Positions 23,648 through 31,686 are shown, counted from the stretch's first letter. The stretch: DNA of 64,000 bases from an uncultured Bacteroidales bacterium (GCA_902801325.1 CADCHQ010000019.1:1-64000); one strand, 5' to 3'. Notes: generated by a model not told the origin, from the letters alone. Translations and numbers: made by a program.

Positions 23648-26247
23648 AAAAGTGGTTGCTCGTACAGTGCCTGTTGGCATGGTCCCTCTTCATTGGAGCA
23701 CAGACACGCATTAGCGGACAAACCGTTGATGCCAAGGGGGAGGTGCTGCCGGGCATCATAGTGAAGGCGTTGGCGGCCGACGGGCAGCGAATGCTGGGCT
23801 ACGACGTATCGGACGGCGAGGGACGATACAACATATCACTGGCAGCAGGACAGGAACCTGCAAAGATTGTCCTTGCCGGCATGGGCTACCGAACTGTGGA
23901 GCGCGGGGGAGGCAAGGGCAACATCGACATGGGACGCATCACCATGGAGGAAGCAGAACTGGAACTGAAGGAAGTGACCGTCAAGGCTCCGCCTGTACAC
24001 AGCAAAGGTGACACCATCACTTACATCGTGGACCAGATGAAGGACAAGAGCGACCGAAGCATCGAGGACGTCATCAAGAAAATCCCTGGCATAGAGGTCG
24101 ATCAGCAAGGCCACATCAAATATCAGGGCGAGGCCATCAACAAGTTCTACATCGAGGGACTGGACATGCTGGGCGGTCGCTACACACTGGCCTCGCAGAA
24201 CATTCAGCCCGACGACATCGCCAGCATCAGTGTATATGAGAATCACCAGCCCAAGCGCGTCCTGCAGGGCATCGAATACAGCAAGCAGGCAGCCCTGAAC
24301 CTGGCCATGAAGCGCAACCGCATGATGCGCCCCATCGTTACGGCCACCTTGGGCGCCGGCTATGGCGACGAACCGCTGTGGCTGGCTGAGGGAACGGGAC
24401 TCTTCATCAGTCCCAAGAAACAGTATCTGCTGACGGCAAAGACAAACAATACCGGAAACTTCTACGACAAGGAGACGACCGACTTCTTCGCCACTTCCAT
24501 TTTCCCGGCTACGATGGCAAAGAACATGCTGACGGCAGCCAGTAGCGACAATGCCCACATCGCACGCGACCGATACGTAAACAACCGCTCGGCCACGGGC
24601 TCGCTGAACACCATCCGTAAACTGCGTGAGGACCACACGCTGTCGCTCAACGCCGGTTACCACTTCAACCGCCTCAGTTCGTTCCAGAGCCAGTTATCGG
24701 ACTACTGGCAACAGGACGCACCCAGCATACTGACTCGCGAGGATATCAGTGGCAAGAGTCGTCGCCACGGCGGATGGCTGACCCTGCGTTACGAGCGCAA
24801 CGAGAAGGGGACCTACCTGTCGGAGACACTGAATGCCGAAGGCTCGCTCACCCAATTAACTGACCACGTCAATGATGGTTCACAAGTTCGACAACACATC
24901 CGCACCGACTACTACGCTCTGGACAACCGTGTGAGCGCCATTTGGCGTCGAAACAACAGACTTTTCACTCTGAACAGCGACGTGGCTTTGGCTCAAGTGC
25001 CACGCAGTACGTTGGAGGCGGTCATTTCCGACCGCGACTCAATGTTCGTAGGACAGGACGTCAGCAGCCTGAAGTTCCGCACAGCCCACTCCACCTCCTA
25101 CGGCTGGGTGCTGGGCGGACGGTCTGTCATCTCAATCAATGCACGTTTACAGGCCGATTACGACCGCCTTTCTGCTGAGAATCCAACCGACAATGGACTC
25201 TATTCGGGTTACATCATCCGTACCAGCGTCTATCCTTCCTATAAGTATAGTACCAACAACCTCAACTGGGAAGTGAACATCCCCCTGCACATGATAGACT
25301 TGCGATACACCGACCGTCTGGCCGACACGCACCTCTCCTATCACCGGCCATTGGCCAGTGTGCGAACATCGTTCAGTTACCGCATCGGTGCCAAAACTCG
25401 CTTCAACCTAGGCGGCGAGGTCTCACGCTCACTTGGCAACCTGCGCGACGTGGTTCTCATCCCCATCCACACCACCTATCGCCAGACTCAGACCTACGGC
25501 ACAGGTCTGCTCAACCAGAGCACACGCATTTCGCTCAATGGTTCGGCCAGCTATCGCAACCCCCTACGCGGCACCAACTATTCAGCCAACGTGCAGTATC
25601 AGTACGGGCGAAGCAACCGCATGAGCGGCAGCAACATCACGACAGACAATACGGAAACGGTGTGGGCCGACTTCAGCAACGGCAGCAACATGTGGATTGC
25701 AGGTCTGAACATAGCCAAAAACCTGCTGGGAACGGGAACGATACTGACCTTCGCTGCCAATCTGGCCAACCTGAGTGCCCAAAGCCTACGACAGGGAATG
25801 GCATACCGAATGGCCAACAATACGCTAACGATGAAGGTTAACTCCCACAGTACCCTGCTCAATCGCCGACTTATCATAGACGTCGATTGCCAGTATGTGC
25901 TCTCGACCCAGCGCATTGCCATCCAGTCGGGCAACAACCTGCGTAACGACATAGTTCCCTCCCTACGACTTACCGTCTGCCCCACCGACCAATGGGAACT
26001 CTACACCCGTGCTTTCATGGGCTACGTACAGAACAACGGCAGTTCGTTCGACAGCAATTTCTATATCGACGCCGGCGTTCGCTATATCCACAAACGCTTC
26101 GAAGCCGAACTGACGGGTAAGAACCTGACCAACCAACACGACTACACACAGCGTCGCTTTGCCACACTCGACCGCTTTACATACACGTATAAACTACGTC
26201 CAATCGAGATTATGGCAGTTTTCCGCATAAATCTGAATAGAGAATAG
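23644..26247 (+). CDS. TonB-dependent-receptor-like outer-membrane protein with carboxypeptidase-regulatory N-domain
   Basis: 867 residues. The signal peptide is followed by a CarboxypepD_reg-like repeat (ISGQTVDAKGEVLPGIIVKA). A plug-like region follows: DVIKKIPGIEVDQQGHIKYQ, INKFYIEGLDMLGGRYTLAS and IQPDDIASISVYENHQP. Then come some 600 residues of alternating beta strands ending in an aromatic stretch, IMAVFRINL. It belongs to the outer-membrane family usually paired with GLPGLI proteins. The barrel end lacks the usual terminal Phe (it ends INLNRE), so membrane insertion details are uncertain. It probably transports or secretes a substrate together with its two upstream partners. Confidence 0.75.
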   Translation: MKKWLLVQCLLAWSLFIGAQTRISGQTVDAKGEVLPGIIVKALAADGQRMLGYDVSDGEGRYNISLAAGQEPAKIVLAGMGYRTVERGGGKGNIDMGRITMEEAELELKEVTVKAPPVHSKGDTITYIVDQMKDKSDRSIEDVIKKIPGIEVDQQGHIKYQGEAINKFYIEGLDMLGGRYTLASQNIQPDDIASISVYENHQPKRVLQGIEYSKQAALNLAMKRNRMMRPIVTATLGAGYGDEPLWLAEGTGLFISPKKQYLLTAKTNNTGNFYDKETTDFFATSIFPATMAKNMLTAASSDNAHIARDRYVNNRSATGSLNTIRKLREDHTLSLNAGYHFNRLSSFQSQLSDYWQQDAPSILTREDISGKSRRHGGWLTLRYERNEKGTYLSETLNAEGSLTQLTDHVNDGSQVRQHIRTDYYALDNRVSAIWRRNNRLFTLNSDVALAQVPRSTLEAVISDRDSMFVGQDVSSLKFRTAHSTSYGWVLGGRSVISINARLQADYDRLSAENPTDNGLYSGYIIRTSVYPSYKYSTNNLNWEVNIPLHMIDLRYTDRLADTHLSYHRPLASVRTSFSYRIGAKTRFNLGGEVSRSLGNLRDVVLIPIHTTYRQTQTYGTGLLNQSTRISLNGSASYRNPLRGTNYSANVQYQYGRSNRMSGSNITTDNTETVWADFSNGSNMWIAGLNIAKNLLGTGTILTFAANLANLSAQSLRQGMAYRMANNTLTMKVNSHSTLLNRRLIIDVDCQYVLSTQRIAIQSGNNLRNDIVPSLRLTVCPTDQWELYTRAFMGYVQNNGSSFDSNFYIDAGVRYIHKRFEAELTGKNLTNQHDYTQRRFATLDRFTYTYKLRPIEIMAVFRINLNRE

Positions 26248-26288
26248 CAGCAAAACAAAATGCCCAAATCAAAGTCGAGGCCAACGGA

Positions 26289-26340
26289 ATGGCAAGCGAG
26301 GGCTGTATATCCAGGGAGGGGAATAAAGTTAAAAAGGTGA
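26289..26340 (+). pseudogene. Relic of a GLYIQGG-type C-terminal tail
   Basis: The DNA reads GKRGLYIQGG in one frame and then NKVKKV in another, split by an extra G in a run of four. It is clearly homologous to the tail coding end at 18226-18276. No upstream body of a gene remains. Confidence 0.6.
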
Positions 26341-26452
26341 TAATTTAATAAAGAAATATAAAAGAAAACAATAACCTTATAATAAATAGCAACTTTTTGG
26401 ATGTGTGAAAGATAGGCCGCATCTCGAAAATTCAAAGAAAAGAGATTTTTCC

Positions 26453-26484
26453 TTTGGCATTTTACTCGATTTGCACTATCTTTG
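26453..26484 (+). promoter_or_regulatory. Promoter of the structured leader and VirE module
   Basis: -33 TTTG (26453-26456), spacer of 20 nt containing TTTTACTCGATTT, and -7 TATCTTTG (26477-26484). It belongs to the dispersed promoter-cassette family also found upstream of mutA, the response regulator and tRNA-Gln. Confidence 0.75.
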
Positions 26485-26523
26485 CTCCTCGAAATATAGT
26501 AGATAGAGCGACAGCTTTCTGAA

Positions 26524-26647
26524 CTACTCACAAAATTACCACCAAAATTGAGACACAGGAAGACTGCTGTTAGCTCACACTCGGACATGGGTGTGGGCTT
26601 TAGCGGTATCCATCTGTGTCGAGGTGTGTGGTAATACCCGTGAGTAG
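26524..26647 (+). ncRNA. Long structured RNA (leader or small RNA) before the VirE module
   Basis: Nested inverted arms along 124 nt: CTACTCAC (26524-26531) with GTGAGTAG (26640-26647); ATTACCAC (26535-26542) with GTGGTAAT (26628-26635); GACACAG (26552-26558) with CTGTGTC (26614-26620); ACTGCT and AGCTCACAC (26563-26580) with GTGTGGGCT and AGCGGT (26591-26607). The tip loop is about 10 nt. A strong promoter lies 40 nt upstream, so the hairpin is transcribed. A T-rich tract follows at 26673-26679. No known riboswitch class is recognised. Confidence 0.65.
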
Positions 26648-26713
26648 ATGTTCTTGCCGTTACTGCCCGCATCCTTTTTTAGGACCTTATTATTTACTAT
26701 ATTTCAAACAATT

Positions 26714-27238
26714 ATGGAAATGAATTTCAATGAAGAGAATCCCGGCAATCCATGCGGACGTGACGGTCAGTCATCGTCCGCAGAAGTCCTAAAACAATTG
26801 ATGACAGAACTTGGTGCCCTGCTGCATGCCCATCCGCAACATGGCGGCATCGTCATCAACTACTACAACTCAGTGGGACAGCGCATAGACAGCGTGAATA
26901 CCCAGAACTTTGCCACAGACAAGTGGCTCAGCCAGTTTGTTCGGGATAAAACAAGCAGACCTACTCTTCCTGATGCACTAAACACTGACGAAGCAAAGAC
27001 TCTTTGGAACAAGGCGAAAGAGGCGGGATTCGTTGATGAATGTTTCCAACCGCTCATTTCCAGGACTCAGTCGGCTATCCTGGCCGACGAGATGGCCGAA
27101 CGACTGGGCATCAAGGAGAAGTGGAAGGTGTTTGAAACACTCTGGAATCGTAAAAGCATGTATCACGACTATTACGAAGCTCTCAACCAGAATCAGACCT
27201 TGAAGTTCCGCGATTCGATAAGGGAACTTTTCGGATAA
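26714..27238 (+). CDS. Hypothetical protein of the VirE module
   Basis: 174 residues from ATG 26714; the upstream in-frame extension overlaps the leader hairpin and is unlikely. No signal peptide. It contains GGIVINYYNSVGQRIDSVN near residue 45, followed by a helical half (ADEMAERLGIKEKWKVFETL, then YYEALNQNQTLKFRDSIRELF). A short hydrophobic motif and an otherwise polar body suggest a soluble cytoplasmic protein, possibly DNA-associated given its neighbours. I do not recognise a named family. It is the first gene behind the structured leader. Confidence 0.6.
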   Translation: MEMNFNEENPGNPCGRDGQSSSAEVLKQLMTELGALLHAHPQHGGIVINYYNSVGQRIDSVNTQNFATDKWLSQFVRDKTSRPTLPDALNTDEAKTLWNKAKEAGFVDECFQPLISRTQSAILADEMAERLGIKEKWKVFETLWNRKSMYHDYYEALNQNQTLKFRDSIRELFG

Positions 27239-27261
27239 ACGCCTAATCCTGCACTTTCGAC

Positions 27262-27296
27262 ATACCCCCAATATGTACCCACCATATTGGGGGTAT
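27262..27296. promoter_or_regulatory. 14-bp perfect inverted repeat, candidate operator
   Basis: ATACCCCCAATATG (27262-27275) and CATATTGGGGGTAT (27283-27296), 7 nt apart. It lies just upstream of the -7 box TAACTTTG at 27314-27321, covering the -33 region, as expected for a repressor site. It lacks a T-run, so a terminator is less likely. Confidence 0.6.
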
Positions 27297-27313
27297 ATGT
27301 TGCTGGCATTTCG

Positions 27314-27321
27314 TAACTTTG
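27314..27321 (+). promoter_or_regulatory. -7 element of the VirE-like gene
   Basis: TAACTTTG, 27 nt before the ATG at 27349. The -33 position falls next to the inverted repeat at 27262-27296. Confidence 0.6.
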
Positions 27322-27348
27322 CCGTGAAGAATCAAAACGACAAATGAC

Positions 27349-29583
27349 ATGATTGATGTATCAGTATTTCGGAACTTTTGGGACACGACGCCGGCCAGCA
27401 GCACGCTGGAGGCGATGGTGGAGGCGATTCGCTCCGACCAGCGTACACGTGAACTGACGGAGGGGTATCGGCAACAAAAGCAGGAGCACCTGAAGAACGA
27501 GAGTATGCTCTTTGCCGTACCTTGCATCTTCGAAGGTGGAAAGGCGCAGAAACATGTGGTGAGGCTGACGGGCATGGCGATGGTGGATATGGACCACATA
27601 GCGAATGAAGAATTAAGAATTAAGAAAGAAGAATTGAAGACTGACCCGCATACGCTGCTGTGCTATACCACCATCAGTGGAAAGGGATTGCGGGTGCTGT
27701 ACCGCTACGAGCTGGATGAGGGGTTTGAGCTGAAACAGCAGATACAGTTCTACAAGAAGGCGTTTCTGGTTGGTAACGCCTATTACGAGCGGTTGATTGG
27801 GGTCAAGGCCGACGGTCAGTGCAAGAACGTGACGCGACTGTCGGTGGTGGCGCATGATGCGGGGGTATATTACAATCCAGAGGCTGAATCGTTTACGAAG
27901 GAGTGGATAAACCGCGAATGGGAGCAGACGCAACAGCCGATGAAGGAGGAGCGCAAGCGTAACAGGGAACTGGCCCGAATCCGTGCGCTCTTTGCTAAGA
28001 CGATTAGGCCGGAGGTGGAGAGCGAGGGGGCGGTATATGCGCCAGGCTCGCACAACGACTATGTGATGCGGGTGGGCTACCGACTCAACCAGTTCGGGTT
28101 CACGAAAGAGGTGGCCATGGAATGGGCGGCAGAGGAGTTCAACGATTATGACAAGGCAGCCTCGGTCGTTGAATCGTGTTACGAGAAGACGGAGGAGCAT
28201 GGCACACGAGGTGGACGGAAGCACCCTCATGGGCGGTTCACGGATAGTAGCGGACAGGCTACGGTGGAAGAGATAAAGGCTTTCCTACGAGGGAGAATCC
28301 TGCTGCGGCACAATGTGATAACGGGGCGAACAGAAGTGAAAAATGAACAGGTGGAAGGGAAAAATGAACAGGGAAAAGGGAACAGTGAAAGGGGAAAAGG
28401 GAAAAATGAAGACTGGCAACCGATAACGGACAGGGTGGTAAATTCGTTGTGGGCAGAACTGTCGAAGACCAAAGTCGTGAAAGCACAGGACATCTACCGC
28501 GTGATAGAGAGTGACTTCGTGCCCGAGTTCCACCCGTTCAAGGAATATCTACAGAACCTCCCCCCTACCCCTCCCTGCGAGGGAGGTGACCCCATCCGTG
28601 AGTTGGCAGATACCGTAAGGGTGAAAGGTGGCGAGGAGGAGCAACGGCTGTTCTGCGAATACCTGCGGAAGTGGCTCGTGGGCATGGTGGCAGGATGGGT
28701 GGACGACACCGTGGTGAACAACGTCATACTGGTGCTAATCGGCGAACAGGGGTCGTACAAAACCACGTGGTTCAACTACCTCCTGCCACCCGAATTGTCA
28801 AAATACTCCTACACCAAGACCAACGCCAACCGCATGGGGCGCGACGACCTGCTGACACTCGCACAGTACGGTCTCGTATGCTGCGAGGAGTTGGACACCA
28901 TGTCGCCCAAGGACCTTAACCAGCTGAAGGCCGCCGTGACGATGCCCTCGATAGACGAACGCGCCGCATACGCCCACTTCCACGAGCACCGCAAGCACAT
29001 TGCCTCGTTCTGCGGCACGGGCAACAACGTGCAGTTCCTCAGCGACCCGACGGGAAACCGACGCTGGTTGCCGTTCGAGGTAGAACACATCCGTTCGCCC
29101 CGGGAAACGCCCTTCAATTACGAGGGAATCTATCGTCAGGCCTATACGCTCTATCGTGAGGGTTTCCAATACTGGTTCTCCCGCGAGGAAATCACGCGTC
29201 TGTCGACCCACAACCGCCAGTTCGAGACGCCCCGACTGGAGCACGAGCTGGTGCAGATGTACTTCCGGAAACCTGGCGAGCGCGAGGCTGGCGAGTTTAT
29301 GTCCGTGGCACTGGCCATGCAAATTGTGGGCGTGGGCATCACACAGAAACTCTCAACCGTCTCGTTGGGACGCGCCTTTGTGGAACAGGGCTACGAACGC
29401 CGGACCTACCATAACACACGCGGCTACATCGTGGTGCTTCGCACGGGTGAAGAGATGCGCATGATCCGTCACCTCATGGCGCATGACTCCACTGCCGAAA
29501 CCAAGAACGAAACCGATACAGGAACTTTTCTCCGTTTCGTGAGTTCCCGCGTACGCGCGAGTGGTTTGTCAAAACGAGTGTAA
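27349..29583 (+). CDS. VirE-family protein: BT4734-like N-domain plus P-loop helicase-like C-domain
   Basis: 744 residues. The N-terminal 250 residues resemble the BT4734/primase-like domain (LTGMAMVDMDHI, then YTTISGKGLRVLYRY). From about residue 420 the virulence-associated-E domain follows: LIGEQGSYKTTWFNYLL (Walker A), LVCCEELDTMSPKDLNQLK (Walker B and following helix), SIDERAAYAHF, and FCGTGNNVQFLSDPTGNRRW. Such proteins are thought to be plasmid/phage replication helicases. Two tracts look inserted in frame: a low-complexity KNEQ/GKG segment at 28333-28422 and a GC-rich palindrome at 28557-28593. Both fall between the two domains, where they would be tolerated. A third, EELRIKKEELK, occurs at about 27604-27640. 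Confidence 0.8.
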   Translation: MIDVSVFRNFWDTTPASSTLEAMVEAIRSDQRTRELTEGYRQQKQEHLKNESMLFAVPCIFEGGKAQKHVVRLTGMAMVDMDHIANEELRIKKEELKTDPHTLLCYTTISGKGLRVLYRYELDEGFELKQQIQFYKKAFLVGNAYYERLIGVKADGQCKNVTRLSVVAHDAGVYYNPEAESFTKEWINREWEQTQQPMKEERKRNRELARIRALFAKTIRPEVESEGAVYAPGSHNDYVMRVGYRLNQFGFTKEVAMEWAAEEFNDYDKAASVVESCYEKTEEHGTRGGRKHPHGRFTDSSGQATVEEIKAFLRGRILLRHNVITGRTEVKNEQVEGKNEQGKGNSERGKGKNEDWQPITDRVVNSLWAELSKTKVVKAQDIYRVIESDFVPEFHPFKEYLQNLPPTPPCEGGDPIRELADTVRVKGGEEEQRLFCEYLRKWLVGMVAGWVDDTVVNNVILVLIGEQGSYKTTWFNYLLPPELSKYSYTKTNANRMGRDDLLTLAQYGLVCCEELDTMSPKDLNQLKAAVTMPSIDERAAYAHFHEHRKHIASFCGTGNNVQFLSDPTGNRRWLPFEVEHIRSPRETPFNYEGIYRQAYTLYREGFQYWFSREEITRLSTHNRQFETPRLEHELVQMYFRKPGEREAGEFMSVALAMQIVGVGITQKLSTVSLGRAFVEQGYERRTYHNTRGYIVVLRTGEEMRMIRHLMAHDSTAETKNETDTGTFLRFVSSRVRASGLSKRV
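28333..28422 (+). repeat. In-frame low-complexity tract in the VirE-like gene
   Basis: Purine-rich imperfect repeats of GGGAAAAATGAACAG and GGGGAAAAGG type encode alternating Lys, Asn, Glu and Gly (KNEQVEGKNEQGKGN). Similar purine-rich tracts occur in intergenic DNA at 29598-29704. Confidence 0.7.
28557..28593 (+). repeat. GC-rich palindrome half-element, in frame in the VirE-like gene
   Basis: CCTCCC (28570-28575) and GGGAGG (28581-28586) flank TGCGA, preceded by CCCCCTACC. It is read in frame as NLPPTPPCEGGDP. It is a half copy of the elements at 35860, 46438 and 51285. Confidence 0.75.
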
Positions 29584-29597
29584 AGATGTGTATGTGT

Positions 29598-29704
29598 AAG
29601 GGTTAAAGGTTAAGGGTTAAGGGTTAACGGTTAACGGTTAAGGGGTAAGGGTAAAGGGTTAACGGTTAACGGTGAGGGGTGAGAGGTGAGAGGTGAGAGG
29701 TGAG
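29598..29704 (+). repeat. GGTTAA/GGTGAG low-complexity tract
   Basis: About 15 imperfect units of GGGTTAA and GGTTAACG changing into GGTGAGA units. No coding capacity. It separates the VirE-like gene from the DUF4248 gene. Confidence 0.85.
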
Positions 29705-29727
29705 AAAAAAATAATAATATTCGAACT

Positions 29728-29910
29728 ATGAAAGCAATGTCGAAACAACAGTTGGCCGACTGTGCCGGTGTGAGTGTGAAAACGCTGATGGGGTGGTGCA
29801 AACGCTACCGTGCGGAACTCGAACGGATGGGCCTGCAACCGAAAGCCCGTGTCCTGCCCCCGAATGTCGTCCGCTTCATCGCCGAACGGTACTGCATCGA
29901 TGTAGAATAG
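29728..29910 (+). CDS. DUF4248-type small HTH protein
   Basis: 60 residues, MKAMSKQQLADCAGVSVKTL then MGWCKRYRAELERMG. A helix-turn-helix is apparent (SKQQLADCAGVSVKTLMGWC), with the basic C-terminal tail typical of DUF4248 proteins. In Bacteroidales these small proteins lie between VirE-like and HU-like genes, as here. It probably binds DNA and may regulate the module through the inverted repeats nearby; no target is known. Confidence 0.75.
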   Translation: MKAMSKQQLADCAGVSVKTLMGWCKRYRAELERMGLQPKARVLPPNVVRFIAERYCIDVE

Positions 29911-30265
29911 CCCCTGCCCTGCCACCCGCGTAGTCTGCCTTATCGCGCCATAATCTGCTTTATTGTGCCGGGACGACCCTAAACGGAAAGCGCGACCACA
30001 GGATGTTGTAACTTTGCTCTTGCTTTTGGGACAAGAACGACTGAGGGCTGTGGCTCAGCTTAGTTCGAACAAGTCTGGCTCTGCGTTCGTCTTGCATCTC
30101 AATTGATCTTACTTTCGAGGGAAGCGGATGCGGAGGCAGGGGCACGGCCACGGCAACAAGAGGCAGCCAATCCGTAAGTACTGCGACAACATCCAACAGA
30201 CCGCCGTCAAGGCTCGCCCGGTCCCGTCCGTCCCTCGCTTTTGTCTAACTTAAAAAGTAAAGCGT
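29911..30265. other. Intergenic stretch with a promoter-like element
   Basis: 355 bases between the DUF4248 and smalltalk genes. TAACTTTG occurs at about 30008-30015, a good -7 match, so transcription of the downstream genes probably starts here with a leader of some 245 nt. The leader is GC-rich and contains short inverted segments, but I could not establish a definite fold. Confidence 0.45.
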
Positions 30266-30370
30266 ATGAAAAATTCCAAATGGGCAGCAGTCCGCAAGGT
30301 TCTCCAGATCCTTGCCACCATCATCACCACCATCGCCGGCACACTCGCCGTGCAGTCGTGCATGGGGTAA
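30266..30370 (+). CDS. Smalltalk-family small membrane-associated protein
   Basis: 34 residues, too short for routine gene calling. A basic start (MKNSKWAAVRKVLQILATI) leads into one hydrophobic segment (ITTIAGTLAVQSCMG) ending with a Cys-Met-Gly. This matches the short 'smalltalk' proteins encoded just before N-acetylmuramoyl-L-alanine amidases in Bacteroidales, where the next gene is indeed an amidase 35 nt downstream. By position it resembles a holin or spanin-like partner, but its function is unproven. Confidence 0.75.
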   Translation: MKNSKWAAVRKVLQILATIITTIAGTLAVQSCMG

Positions 30371-30405
30371 GAAATAAAACATCAGCATTTATTTCTTGCA
30401 AGACA

Positions 30406-30813
30406 ATGCGTGAGATTAAGATGATTGTGATTCACTGCTCGGCCAGCCGGTGCGACCGCGACTTTCCGTTCGAGGCTCTCGACCGCTACCACCGCTCACT
30501 CGGATGGAAGGGGTGTGGATATCACTACTATGTGACCCGCGACGGACGTATCCACGTCGGGCGAAGGGAGTCGGAGGTGGGTGCACACGCCGGTCCGAAA
30601 TACAACCGACACAGCATCGGCATCTGCTATGAGGGCGGTCTGAATCCGCAGAACCAGCCTGCCGACACACGCACCGAGGCACAGATCCGGGCAATGCACT
30701 CTCTGGTGGCAGACTTGCGAAGGCGATACCCGGGTGCGGAAGTCCTCGGCCATCGCGACCTCCCCGGCGTTCACAAAGCCTGCCCCTGCTACGACGTTCG
30801 TGCCTCAACATAG
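30406..30813 (+). CDS. N-acetylmuramoyl-L-alanine amidase (Amidase_2, lysozyme-like)
   Basis: 135 residues from ATG 30406. The earlier in-frame codons run through the smalltalk gene in another frame and are rejected. The zinc site is visible: IVIHCSAS near residue 9, GAHAGPKYNRHSIGICYEGG, and LGHRDLPGVHKACPCYDV at the end with the His-x8-Cys ligand arrangement of T7 lysozyme-type amidases. It cuts the bond between muramic acid and the stem peptide. No signal peptide is present, which fits a phage-type endolysin released by a partner membrane protein. It belongs to the VirE/HU module. Confidence 0.85.
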   Translation: MREIKMIVIHCSASRCDRDFPFEALDRYHRSLGWKGCGYHYYVTRDGRIHVGRRESEVGAHAGPKYNRHSIGICYEGGLNPQNQPADTRTEAQIRAMHSLVADLRRRYPGAEVLGHRDLPGVHKACPCYDVRAST

Positions 30814-30896
30814 CTATGATGAAGGGGGCAAAATAGGTATTTTGAAGTCACGACATACCTATGTTGAAGCCACAAAATACCTATGCTGAAATCGCA
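30808..30896 (+). repeat. Four imperfect tandem units of 21-24 bp
   Basis: Units share ATACCTATG(T/C)TGAA with variations (ATAGCTATGATGAAG, ATAGGTATTTTGAAG, ATACCTATGTTGAAG, ATACCTATGCTGAAA). They follow the amidase stop directly and precede the HU-like gene. Some units contain the palindrome ATAGCTAT. They may bind a protein or be a decayed minisatellite. Confidence 0.65.
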
Positions 30897-30956
30897 CCAC
30901 TGATTGAAGAAAAAGAAGTGTATTAAAATTATTAACAAACTAAAAACTATTTAATT

Positions 30957-31490
30957 ATGCCGATAAAGTACAGTCTGTCTGCACGTCTGATGAATCCGTC
31001 GGAAAAGGACAGCGAAAAGCGAGTGTACCCCATGGCGCAGTACACCGAACTGATGAACATGACCGAATTTGCCCGTCACATCCAGTCGCACGGAAGTCCC
31101 TTCACACGCGATGTCATCGTGGGTGTGCTGACCGCGGCCGTCGATTGTCTGCGCGAACAGTTGGTGGCCGGCAAGAAGGTGAACTTCGGTGAGATGGGAG
31201 CCTTCTACGTCACCCTGCGCAGTGAGGGCGTGGAGGATGCGGACTCGTTCGACCCCAACGTACATGTGAAGAACATCCATGTCCACTGGGAACGCTCGAA
31301 GTTCTTCGCTGACCTGAAGGGCGACACGGACGTCAAGTGGGAACATACCCTGACGCGCAAGGAGATGGCCGAGGCCAGGAAAGAGTCGAAGAAGGAGGCA
31401 ACGGAGGCAACGGGAAGCACACCCTCTTCAGGTGGCGGCTCATCCTCTGGCGGCAGCGGCAGTGGAGACTCTGGAGACGTTACTCCTTAA
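30957..31490 (+). CDS. HU-family DNA-binding protein (HU-HIG type)
   Basis: 177 residues. The core MTEFARHIQSHGSPFTRDVI, then VGVLTAAVDCLREQLVAGKK and VNFGEMGAFYVTLRSEG, is an HU/IHF fold with the G-x-F-x-V beta arm region. The N-terminal 25 residues (MPIKYSLSARLMNPSEKD) are the extra strand of the HU-HIG subgroup found in Bacteroidetes. The last 35 residues are a Ser/Gly-rich low-complexity tail. It packages or bends DNA and closes the VirE module. The start at 30957 is preceded by an AT-rich leader. Confidence 0.88.
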   Translation: MPIKYSLSARLMNPSEKDSEKRVYPMAQYTELMNMTEFARHIQSHGSPFTRDVIVGVLTAAVDCLREQLVAGKKVNFGEMGAFYVTLRSEGVEDADSFDPNVHVKNIHVHWERSKFFADLKGDTDVKWEHTLTRKEMAEARKESKKEATEATGSTPSSGGGSSSGGSGSGDSGDVTP

Positions 31491-31537
31491 GCAAAAGAAG
31501 CCCCTCCCCACGCTTGCCTCCGTCGCAAGCTCCCCAA

Positions 31538-31584
31538 CGCTCGCCCGGCCTTCAAGACGCTTGCGTAACGAAGAGGAGCAAGAA
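31538..31584 (-). repeat. Dispersed 51-bp repeat, inverse partial copy
   Basis: The minus strand reads TTCTTGCTCC and then TTACGCAAGCGTC, matching the copies at 18114 and 49800 over about the first 30 bases and diverging afterwards, with GAGCG again at the end. Confidence 0.65.
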
Positions 31585-31686
31585 GGTCTAGTGATGGACC
31601 ATGATGCTGACCTACGCAGTGTATCAGGTTTGGCTGATTGTCAATAAGGATATTTAATCCATAATACATCCATCAGCGAATAAAAG

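Noticed and set aside
23836..24663. 275-codon minus strand ORF inside the TonB-like gene
   Set aside because: Shadow frame of a GC-rich coding region; no motif, while the plus strand frame has signal peptide and receptor motifs.
26524..26647. Retron msr-msd RNA
   Set aside because: The long hairpin with outer inverted arms recalls retrons, but no reverse transcriptase gene is present nearby.
28557..28593. GC-rich palindrome as a terminator inside the VirE-like gene
   Set aside because: No T-run follows, the frame stays open, and the same palindrome occurs at other coding sites.
30808..30896. CRISPR-like array
   Set aside because: Units are imperfect, 21-24 bp, without unique spacers, and no cas genes exist in the window.
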